NCBI GenBank assembly: GCA_022385805.1
Contig: MU277673.1
Location: 306,511-370,510 of the forward strand
Length of the DNA stretch: 64,000 nt
Reading direction: 5' to 3'
Source of the DNA: Pilatotrama ljubarskyi
Lineage: Eukaryota > Basidiomycota > Agaricomycetes > Polyporales > Polyporaceae
Under the pieces are notes generated by a model. It did not search any database. It saw only the letters and a program-made list of their open reading frames with translations, and was not told the DNA's origin. A program made the position numbers and the translations under genes. This document shows, one piece after another, positions 34,250-43,881 of the stretch. Positions within the stretch are counted from its first letter, which is position 1. The number at the start of each line of letters is the position of its first letter.

Positions 34250-35993
34250 ATGGATTTTCAGAGGCCTGCTAGCCCGATCTTTAACCTGGACGTCCTCTTG
34301 CACATTATGGCCTTGTGCGACCGACGCACCAAATCGCGCCTGTCTCGAGCGTGGAAGGTCCTGCAGGAGCACGCGGCCAGGTATATCCTGGAGGGTACCG
34401 TCAGAATCTTTAATCATAATTTCGATTCCCTCCATCGCTTCCTATCTGTAGACGGCTTCTCTCGCACCCGCTTCCTGCGCGACCTCGAGCTCTGGGTTGA
34501 TGACGATCGCGAGTTCGACCCTCTTGCGCCCTTTGGTCGCCGTCTCGTCTCAATCCTACAACACTCGACCCAGCTCGAGTCCCTATTCATCGGATGTGCG
34601 GAATATGTAGTGGATTCCTGTCCTGGCACATCCCTCTGTGATGCGCTGTCAGGTCTAGCTACCCTTCGACACCTCAGGATCCATCAGGTGGGGTTGTCAG
34701 CTCGCGACTTCATGGCAAACCTACACTTGCCAGCGCTTGTATCCATGGATCTCGAGTATTCATCGGAGAATCCCGACCCCTCGTCCGATGTCGACTCTGA
34801 GGGTGAGGCCTGGGAGGAGCTCCTCAACGAAGAGGAGATACCCTCTTGGCATCCTGCCCTGGTCTGTGGGCAGCTGGCACCCACGCTGGAGAAGCTCACC
34901 ACTGCGTTCACCAACCCTCGTACGGATTTGGTACCATGGGCCGACCTCGACCTTCCCATCTATCCCAATCTGCATACTCTCGTCCTGGACGATGATTGGC
35001 CCTTTGCCAGACCATGGATTCTCTCTTGCCCTCACCTCAAGTGTCTGACGCTCACGAGTGATCGGTGGGACCCGGATCTCCGGTGCGAGTTGGGCTTGGA
35101 GGCATTACCTGACTGGACTATGCAGCGGCGGTTCAACCTCACAGATCAGCGTGCGAACGGGAGCTGGACAGCTCTTGAGGAGTACACCGGGGACGACGTT
35201 GCCTTGTTGTATTCCCTGGGCCTCACCTGTCGTATCCCACGTCTCGTTCTCTCGGAGGTAATGGGCGAGGAAGTACTGAAGATGTTTGGACCAATCATCT
35301 CCGAGGCCAAACCTGCTGACCTCGTCCTCGAGGTCACCGAGCTCGGAAAGTTCCTGGGAGATCCGGACGGAGAAGCAGGGATCGCTACGATCTTTCTCCA
35401 GGACGGCGCCGGATCCCACATCGAGAGGCTTGATCTCCACTTGCATATGAGCATGCAAGAAGTCTTTGAGATGGATCACCACGCCGTGACGGTACGTCTC
35501 CTCGAAAGGTCCAGTGTTGACACCCTCGTTTCGTCTGACATTCGTCGTATTCCAGCAAACTCTGTTTAATACCCTCGCTTTGCTGCCCGCCCTGGAACAC
35601 CTGACGTTGCATTTCGCAGTCAGAACCAACGTACAGTATAGGACACCGTCCGACCGCGTGGCAGTAGATCTGTACGCATTGCCTGAGCCGTTCGCGACGG
35701 TCATGGAACCTGTCCGCCTCGTTGAACGCGCCATGGCAGTCATGGCCACGATACGTGTCCTGGAAATCGTGGTAAGGACTGGCTGGACGCCGAGAAACAA
35801 GCAACAGCGTAGGTCCGCACGCGTCGATAAGAACGAAAGTGACCAGATAGTCGCTTGCGCTCAAAGTCCAGCTCGCGATTTCTCCTCCGAGTCGGACAGA
35901 GAACTCCTCGAGTCGGACGAAGAATCCCTCGACCAAGTCGAGTCGGATGAAGGATCCTTCGACCAAGTCGAGTCGGACCATGACAACGTCTGA
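34250..35993 (+). CDS. F-box protein, tandem copy 2 (full length)
   Basis: Exon 1 (34250-35491) and exon 2 (35556-35993) give 559 residues. The F-box-like N-terminus reads 'FNLDVLLHIMALCDRRTKSR' and continues 'LSRAWKVLQEHAARYILEG'. Leucine-rich segments follow throughout, with 'DDDWPFARPWILSCPHLKC' shared almost exactly with copy 1. The 3' exon ends in an acidic tail that contains a short internal duplication ('SLDQVESDE' then 'SFDQVESD'). This copy keeps the reading frame lost in copy 1, so it is probably the functional or ancestral-like form. Its promoter region differs from copy 1 by the extra ~420 bp. The family suggests an SCF adaptor; the target is unknown. Confidence 0.8.
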
Positions 35994-36623
35994 ACAAGTT
36001 TACCGTTTGATATGGCTGGCACATTCTGATGTAGTAGTAACGTAGTCAGATTATGTACCCTTCGAGGGCCTACCACGACATGCGGAGCTCGACCTGTATG
36101 TTGAGTGGGCGGGTTCCGCTGCGCCACGTCAATCGCTCCCACCCCGCATCCTCTCGCTCTAGCCGCATCCTCCCTCAAACGAATCGACCCTATAGAATAC
36201 GTGCGACGCGTCGCTGACGTTGTTCGTACCCTCAAGTCTGCAATTGTAGTAGTCGAAGGTCCATGTCGCGAAGGGACACGCATCGCTGAGATGAAGAGTT
36301 GAGAACGGCGAGGTAGTGGCCACAGAACAAACGGCGCCCGGGTCCCACTACGTAAAGCAACTGTATGACTGATCATGATACCCTTTCCCCTCTTTGATCT
36401 GATGTTGCCGCGGCGGCTGGGGAAGGCTAAGGGGACAGACATTGCTCATCATCATGCATGTGGCTCACGAAGACAAGTTGCAAGGCTCATGTATCCTATG
36501 CACCCTCTAGTTCGGCGGAACCTCGTCCGATACGCCACCACCGGTGGCACAGCCCGTCTTCGAGGTACCTGCGCCTCCTGCATTGTCTGTGAAAGCTATA
36601 CGTCAGAGATGCATGCAGACACA
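35994..36623. other. Intergenic, no gene seen
   Basis: These 630 bp lie between the convergent F-box copy 2 and the secreted repeat protein. Minus-strand frames here merely extend antisense to the F-box acidic tail. Confidence 0.45.
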
Positions 36624-37405
36624 TCACATATGGCTGGACGTACTCGAGTCGACGTTCATGACACCGCCAGAGTTCCAGACATTGCCGCCCATGGCGTTGC
36701 CCGAGCTGCCTGAGTAGGCATTTCCGCCTGCGCCGCGGTCATTGCCGTGTCCTCCATTGGCGCAGCCCGATTGCGTGTCGCCGCCGGCGCCGGCGTTGTT
36801 CGAGTTCATGTTCATGATTGTGGGCATGCCGAAGTTGTCGCCTTGGTTCACGACGTCACCGCCGTCGACGTCGCCGCTGCTCCCGGTGTACGCATTGCCA
36901 CCAAGGGTACCATCGTCTGACGTCCGCTTGACGAAATCGAACTGACTGGCATCGCTACGGATGCTAAGGTGAGCGAGTGCACTTGAGCGGCCAGTCTCAA
37001 TTGACTCACTTTGTTACACTACCCCCGCTGACATCGTCGGTCGCACCTGAGTAAGCATTACCGCCCACCGTATCTGCATCGAGGGCCTTACGCCACAGTG
37101 ACCTGGGACCAATTCTGCTACGAGTCAAAGGCATGTACGGGGTCGCACTGGAAGGCCGCTCACGTGCGGTCAATCCACAGTTGCGGCTGGTGGTCGGGAA
37201 GGGCATCCCGAATCTCCTTGATTCCAATGCGGGGGTGAGCATGGCCGGCGGTAGAGTCATCGGCGGACGGGCGAGTGGCAGGGCGAGAGACGGCGAAGAC
37301 GTCCGAGTTGTAGCTATCAGGAGCAGGGAAAGGAGCGCCGCTGACGAGGGCGGGGCTCAGAACGGCCGTTGCGAAAATGGCGCAGGCGAGACTTGGAGTA
37401 CGCAT
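36624..37405 (-). CDS. Small secreted protein with Gly-Gly-Asn-Ala-Tyr repeats
   Basis: The start ATG at 37405 gives a clear signal peptide ('MRTPSLACAIFATAVLSPAL' then 'VSGAP'). Two introns (GTGAGC near 37170, GTGAGT near 37013) join the exons in frame. The mature protein carries three divergent copies of a 'GGNAY-S/T-G-x' motif spaced by Asp/Ser/Gly-rich stretches: 'GGNAYSGATDDVSGG', 'GGNAYTGSSGDVDGG' and 'GGNAYSGSSGNAMGG'. It ends 'MNVDSSTSSHM'. It has no enzyme motif and only one cysteine in the repeat region. The signal-peptide block resembles that of the genes at 48.1-49.1 and 49.7-50.2 kb. It is probably an extracellular or wall-associated protein of unknown role. Confidence 0.7.
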
Positions 37406-38050
37406 GTTAGTGATTATGTTGTGGGTCGAGACTAGACTGTGGGGATCAGAGAGACAGATCAATGAGCGGTACAACGAGAGGGAGGAGGAACGGAGACGGA
37501 GCAGAGTTGCTGGTGGGAGGAGACAGGCGTGGAATTTGCGCACGAGTGATATTCCAAGCACGGTGCCCGATCTTATGTTGGACTTGAGAGAGGCTGGCCT
37601 GCCGCTGCGGCTGACGTCTCCAACTTCAACCAGAACACCTGCTTATTCGGTCCAGCGAGTTGCCTTTCCTGGCAGCAGGTGTCTTCGGCTTTTCGGCAGC
37701 CTTGATTAGACACCCACGATACGCACTAACACGAGTGCTAACGAGGTACCTACGATCGAGGAAGTGGCTTGGGCATAGTGCAAGTCAAGCGATTGAACGG
37801 AACGAGAGGGAGAAAGCAAAGGAATATATAACGCACAACAGGAAAATACATCCGTCCAAAGAACGCGATTAGCAGCAGCGTTGAAACCGCACACAGGACG
37901 TTAGGATGATTACAACTTGAGAAACCGTAGGCAACGCGTAGGATATCTAGAATGCTGGGTATCCCGAGTTAAAGCGTAAGAAGGAGGCCGGGGAGATAGC
38001 TGTGAGGGAGCACGAACGGAGCATGCAGCATATATCTCAATCGTCCACAA
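37406..38050. other. Intergenic, promoter of the repeat-protein gene
   Basis: 645 bp with no gene. A TATATA stretch near 37826 lies about 420 bp upstream of the secreted-protein start, probably too far to be its core promoter. Confidence 0.4.
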
Positions 38051-39069
38051 TCAACCATTCGGTGTCAGATTCACGTCCGTCTCCGCGTGAGATGGCGTCC
38101 CATCCATCATCGTCGTTGCCCCCGTCTCCTTCCTCTCCTCCCCGTTTCCCGAGCCGAAGGCGTTCGTCCCCGACAGATCCCCTTTCTCGTCCCCGTTCGC
38201 GCCTGCGTGGGTGTTCAGGGAGGCTTGTCGTCGCGACTGCATGTCTTCGTAGAACTGATTCGCCTCGTTCATCCGGTTCACCTCCGCTTGTTTCGCATCC
38301 AGCCATCGCTGCAACAGCTTTGCATTGTCCCGTGTGAGCGTCTGATTCCGCTCCTCTATCTGGCTGAGCTCTAGCTGCAGAGTATTGATCTCGTCGTGGA
38401 GGATCTGGGAGAGGGTCGGCGGCGTCCACCAGTCTATAGATGAGGAGTAAGCGCACCTGAGCGGTCCTGTCCTTCTCCGCCATCAATTCGCTATGCTGCT
38501 CGACCTTCTTGCGGAGGACAGCGATCTCGTCCCGAGCTTTCCTCAAGTTCTCCGCGTCTAGTCGCGATAGCTCTTCCTTCTCGCGCAGGGTCTCGTTCAT
38601 CGCCAGTAGTCTCTGCGCGTTCTGGCCTTGGGTCTTGTAAACCGTCGCGAGTTCATCACGCAATGACGATATTTGAGACTCCAGCGAGGCGATGTACGCG
38701 GCTCGTACGGGGTTGCTGAGTGGTATCTTCAACAAGGGGCCGCCACATGAGAGGAACGACGACGTACTCCTCGCCTGTGCCAGGAACGAATACAGTAGAA
38801 CTGCTAGGATTCGGGCGTGCAGAACCCATTGCGCGCAATAGCGACGCATTGCGTTCTTTCAGGAGCTTCGTCTGTTGCGCCAATCTGCGATCTTTTCAGC
38901 GTTCACATTGGGATTGCATAGAAGAGGCGAGTAAGAGGACGTCATGCTTGGGCGCGCGGCACTGGATGGGACACATACATTGCTCGATGACGGGCGCGTA
39001 AGACGACTCGCGCGCATTGCGCTCGACGAGCCGCAAGCGCAGTGTTTCCTGCCAGGTTGGCTCGGCCAT
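38051..39069 (-). CDS. atg16: Autophagy protein Atg16
   Basis: Atg16 binds the Atg12-Atg5 conjugate and positions Atg8 lipidation on the forming autophagosome. The start ATG at 39069 gives 'MAEPTWQETLRLRLVERNAR', matching the N-terminal Atg5-binding helix. After two introns (around 38.89-38.97 and 38.70-38.77 kb) a long coiled coil follows ('YIASLESQISSLRDELATVY' onward). A third intron near 38.44 kb joins it to the family block 'LLQRWLDAKQAEVNRMNEAN'. There is no WD40 domain, as in yeast and unlike animal ATG16L1. The C-terminus is a short disordered tail with the stop at 38051. The gene is head-to-head with ypt7, 227 bp between starts. Exon ends are approximate. Confidence 0.82.
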
Positions 39070-39296
39070 GACGAACAGGGAGAGGGGAAAGAGGGGGCAC
39101 AAGGCCAGAGGGCGGGGTCGTGGCAGGCGAGCAGGAGGAGAAGGTCGTTTGAACGGAGCCTGAATGAGCTCACTCTCAGATCAGGGCGAAGCGCCCGTGT
39201 CGTCGACGCCCGTGGCGGTTACGTCCACATACCTCTACGTCCGTACCCTCATTCCGCCCGTTCCTCGTCTCCTCCTACGCCATCACCTCGCTCGCC

Positions 39297-40255
39297 ATGG
39301 GTCGCGTTCTTCTCAAGGTGCGCTTGTACGCGATGCTTGGACGGTTCTGCGTTATTGACGCGCCGGGTAGGTTATCATCCTGGGTGATAGCGGGTATGTC
39401 GTACGTTTGATTGCTCGGGGGCGCGGGGCTCAGCTGGTCGTTCGTGGTTGTGGCCCACCTTAGGGTTGGCAAGACCTCGCTCATGAACCAGTATGTGAAC
39501 AAGCGGTTTAGCAACCAGTACAAGGCCACCATTGGCGCAGACTTGTAAGTCCTCGAAGTACATCCGTTGACCGGGCCCCTCTCAGTACGCCCGCGGCCTT
39601 CCAGCCTTACGAAGGAGGTGATGGTGGACGACAGACTTGTGACTATGCAGGTACTCCGCATGGTGCTGGTTCGATCGTCCGGCCTACTAACGCGGCGAGT
39701 AGCTGTGGGATACTGCCGGTCAGGAGCGTTTCCAGTCGCTCGGTGTAGCGTTCTACCGTGGCGCGGACTGCTGCGTGCTCGTGTACGACGTCAACAGCGC
39801 CAAGTCATTCGAGACTCTCGACAGCTGGCGCGACGAGTTTCTCATCCAGGCCAGCCCACACGACCCGGAGAACTTCCCATTTGTCGTCCTCGGCAACAAG
39901 ATTGACATGGAGGAGAGCAAGCGTCAGGTACGAGTGCGGAGCTGCGGGGCTATACCCGATAACTGACATGGCATTCGCTGCTCAACAGGTTACCCAGAAG
40001 CGTGCCATGACGTGGTGCCAATCCAAGGGTAACATCCCTTACTTCGAGACCTCCGCGAAGGAGGCCATCAATGTCGAACAGGCGTTCCAGACTGTGGCCA
40101 AGAACGCACTGCAGCAGGAACAGGACGACCTGGTGTAAGTGCCCGCTTTCAGACTGCTTGCGGACATCTCTTGACTAGGACACTTCAGGGTGGACTACCC
40201 GGACCCGATCCGGATCGACTCCGAGAGCTCGCAGAGCATGGGCTGCAACTGCTGA
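39297..40255 (+). CDS. ypt7: Rab GTPase Ypt7 (Rab7)
   Basis: Ypt7 is the late endosome/vacuole Rab that drives HOPS-dependent fusion, including that of autophagosomes with the vacuole. Exon 1 is 'MGRVLLK'. The P-loop 'GDSGVGKTS' is split by an intron inside its Gly codon. Further motifs are switch I '[15 protein letters not shown]' (intron inside), switch II '[14 protein letters not shown]', base binding 'GNKIDME', and '[14 protein letters not shown]'. The C-terminal 'GCNC' is a double-cysteine prenylation motif, with the stop at 40253-40255. Seven exons, all joined at good GT-AG sites. Length of about 205 residues is normal for Rab7. Confidence 0.95.
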
Positions 40256-40794
40256 GCTGCCCCGAAGACGCTTTGTCTGCCTTGATGACACTCCGGGACC
40301 TCCGGTTACCCCTTCTTTCCCGAGCCGCGCCCCCGCTGCACGATAGGCCTCGATTTACGATAATTTACCGATTTCCTTCGTCGCTGTTTCGTTTTCGCAC
40401 TTGTACATCCGTATACTCAGCTATGAACATTGGTGTTGGAATAATGCGCCAAGGCGTTCCTGAGGGAGACAACGGCTCCGGGCAACTGTACTGTACGGTG
40501 ACGCGGTACGATGTGCCGGTCGCCGGGCGCAGTGGTGAGGTCATGGCGGGGCCGAGCGCTCCGTCAATGTCGCGCGGTGTGCAGAGGCTGCAGTGGCCCC
40601 CCGCTGAGATGGCTGTAGCCGTTCCTTTCGCTCGCGCCCACTCCGCAGTGCCCAGCGCGCCGCTTACGTCCGTCCAAGACTACTTAACTCCCCGCTGCAT
40701 GCTCACAATGCACTAGATCACGTCGCCTTCTTTCGCTCGTTGCCCCTCTTGCTTCCTTGCCATCTCTCTTTACCTCCTCTCATCATGCAGCAAC
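40256..40794. other. Intergenic, ypt7 3' UTR and oxysterol-binding gene promoter
   Basis: About 540 bp with no supported gene. The stretch just before the next ATG is pyrimidine-rich (40725-40790), as is common before fungal starts. Confidence 0.45.
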
Positions 40795-43452
40795 ATAATA
40801 GCACCGCGCATCTAGCTGTCAATGCCTCGCTCGCGTCCACAGCTCCGGGGAGACCCGTTACACCCTCCTCAGCAGCCGCGACTGACATTATCTACGAGGG
40901 ATGGGTGTTGAAGAAACGGCGGAAGCGGATGCAAGGTGGGATGAACAACCGCGCTGGTGTCCAGTGTTCTGAGATTCTGTAGGTTTTGCACGCCGCTATT
41001 TCACCTTATACAACTCGGGGCTGCTGTCCTACTCTTTCCAACCTGGACAGCCACCTAGAGATCATGTACTCCTCACGCAAGCTGCCGTGTCTACAGCTTC
41101 TGGTCGAAAGGACATCCACATTGACGCTTCCAATGCCACATTCCACATCAAATGCCTTAGTGAGGAGGATTTCGACCGGTGGATGGCCGCCTTCCGGTCA
41201 GTCTGAAACGTCCGGTAGTCGTAACGCTGACGCAACGACTCATACTTGAGCAGCAAGATACTTGCGCAGGAATTACCCAAGTCCCGACGATCGTCGCTTG
41301 CACGCTCGACCACCCGGGGAGGCATGCAACTCGCAAAGGCTACCTTGATTGTAGAGGAGATGGGTGCCGTACGTGCTTTCCAGCCAGGAGCCATGGAAGA
41401 AGCTCACCGGTCTGACAGACCATCGCGGATATGGAGGAGGCATTGTCTACCTTCCAGGAGGAAGAACAGAAACGCAAGCGCAATAGTATGCGCACCAAAT
41501 CTGAGGGTGGTCATCACAGCAAGGACCACGGTGTTCTCGGGCTGTTCAGGAAAGGTGCGTATCGCCCCTCCGACCCGTGAAGCGTCTCTTAGCCTAACGC
41601 TTGTGTTGCCGCCGCTGCAGGACATCACCACGAGTCATCGCATCTGGGCGTGCCGGAGTCCGGCTCGGCTGAGTCCCCCTCGTCGTCGGACCTGCTGAAG
41701 CGCATGGCAACCGCTTTGGAACAGCTCAAACACCAGCACTCCGCTCTCAACAAGACGTTCCATTCATACCCGACCATCGATACCAACGTCTCTTCCACAG
41801 TCGGTTCACCGTTACCAAGCACAGCAGAGGAAGACGACGAAGTCCATACGCCGACTACAGCTGGCCCCGGTCAGAAGCGGATGTCCGCTTTCAGCTCGCA
41901 CAGCGACGGCAGCGTCTGGTACGACGCGCCCGAGTATAACGGTCCGGAGGAATACCTGCTGGACGTGACACCGCCCGCCGAAGAAGGCCAGCAGAACAAC
42001 CTGTTCCACACCAATTCTCGGCTCACCGACCGTACTGACGTGACTGATGCAACGGAGGCGGGGTCAAGCACGGGTATGGACACCGATAGCGAGTCCGAGG
42101 AGTCCGCCGAGCAGAACTTGACGGAAGAACCTACGGTTGTACATCGTCGGACAAGCTTGCCTTCTGGCCCGGTAGGAGACGAGGGAAGCCTCTTCGCGGT
42201 CCTGAAGAAGAATGTCGGAAAGGTGCGCTGTTCCGGTGGGCTACCGTCTACCCCTCACTAACTGGCGAGGTGCTGTGCAGGACTTGTCCAAGGTGGCGCT
42301 GCCGGTCACGTTCAACGAGCCTCTTACGATGCTCCAGAAGGCTGCCGAGGAGCTCGAGTATCACGATCTTCTCTCGCGTGCAGCTCAGAGTCAGGACCCT
42401 GTCGAGCGGATATGCTACGTTGCCGCCTTCGCTGTCTCGACATATGCGAATACTAAACATAGGACTGGCCGGAAGGGCTTGTGAGTACCGTGGAGCTGCC
42501 ACTCGGATTCGGAGACAATAACGATTGCCTCATTCAGCAACCCGATGCTCGGAGAGACCTTCGAGGAAGTGCGAATGCACTTCATCGCGGAGAAAGTCTG
42601 CCACAACCCTGTCATCATGGCGTGGCATGCGCAAGGGGAGGGTTGGGAGCTATATGCTACTTCCAGCGGCAAAACCAAGTTCTGGGGTAAGTAACTTTTT
42701 ACCGGCGTCTTTCCCGGAGATAGACCGATGATTTGGTGATAGGCAAGAGCATGGAGATTATACCGCAAGGGACATTGCATCTCAAGCTAGGAGAGGAACA
42801 TTTCGAGTGGTACGTAACCAAACGGATGGATATGTTGCTGCCTGGGACTCATTTGTATCCCAGGAACCGGCCCTCTTCGTTCATCCGGAACCTCATGATG
42901 GGCACGAAGTATCTCGAGCATATTGGCAAAATGGTGATCAAGAACACCAGCCGCGGAGATTCCTGCACGCTCGAGTTCAAAGAAGGCGGGTACTGGGGAC
43001 CGACCAATGTCGTCTCTGGCATCGTGAACTCTTCGTCCGGAGAGGTTCTCGCCAATTTGGAGGGCAAATGGGACGAGCAGATGGCGAGAAAACTCGACTC
43101 CTCGCACCTCCACGTGCTCTGGCGGATCACGCCCTTCCCGAAGAACGCGATGCAGTACTATGGGTTCACCGCGTTCGGAATCACTCTCAACGAGATCACG
43201 CCGGACTTGGAGGGCAAACTGCCACCGACAGACTCCCGCTACCGGCCTGACGTGCGGGCGCTAGAGAACGGTGACCTCGAGGCCGCGGAGAGGGAGAAGC
43301 AACGTCTGGAGGACTTGCAGCGTGACCGCCGCAACAAAGGGCAGGAGTGCAATCCCAGATGGTTTAAGCAGGTTGGAGACGAGTGGCTGTACCAGGGCGG
43401 ATACTGGGAGCAGAGACAGCGTGGCTGGACAGATATAGAGCCGCTATGGTGA
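40795..43452 (+). CDS. PH-domain oxysterol-binding protein (Osh3-like)
   Basis: This is a lipid-transfer protein of the OSBP/ORP family, expected to exchange sterol and/or PI4P at membrane contacts. From the ATG at 40795, a PH domain begins 'IIYEGWVLKKRRKRMQG' and continues across an intron as 'FARRYFTLYNSGLLSYSF'. A linker with a coiled segment ('EEALSTFQEEEQKRKRNS') and a long acidic/Ser-rich region follow. The ORD then starts near 'LSKVALPVTFNEPLTMLQK' and includes 'NPMLGETFEEVR' and 'YWGPTNVVSGIVNSSSGEVL'. It ends 'RQRGWTDIEPLW', with the stop at 43450-43452. The ORD fingerprint normally EQVSHHPP reads EKVCHNPV (42590-42613). About nine exons. An N-terminal GOLD domain, as in some Osh3 proteins, is not seen. 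An alternative upstream start cannot be excluded. Confidence 0.85.
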
Positions 43453-43881
43453 CAGGACTATCTCACAGCTTTACAGTAACTTACCTTAATAGCAGGATCA
43501 TTGCAGCTTTGGTCGGTGTTTGTAGGACCGAGCGTCAGCGGCAGGACACCTCGCCGGGACTCGCGCCGCGTGATTATGAGGCATGCATGCGACAGGCCAA
43601 GGCATCCTTCTCCGTTGGCCAGCCCCGCCAGCAAATTCCGACAATTGAACGGGGGCGCTTCTCATCCATCTCGACGGACCTTGGCGGAGTCGAGTGCTTG
43701 TCTGCGCTCTTGTCGAGGATGTCCGCCAATTATCCGCGTCTTTTCCGCTTTGCCTCAACCATGCAGCTGGCAGTGTCACCCGATGTCCAAGGTTCTGCCA
43801 GAGGCATAGGCCAAGGTCCTGAAGGTATAAAGGCCTCTGCTAGGATGGTGTGCTGTTCACGAGCAGCACAGGCACCACGCG
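43453..43881. other. Promoter region of the GH3 beta-glucosidase
   Basis: These 429 bp lie between the oxysterol-binding gene stop and the beta-glucosidase start. It contains the TATA box at 43826. Open frames are unsupported. Confidence 0.5.
43826..43831 (+). promoter_or_regulatory. TATA box of the GH3 gene
   Basis: TATAAA lies 51 nt before the start codon at 43882. It is one of the few well-placed TATA elements in the window, fitting a strongly regulated extracellular-enzyme gene. Confidence 0.6.
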
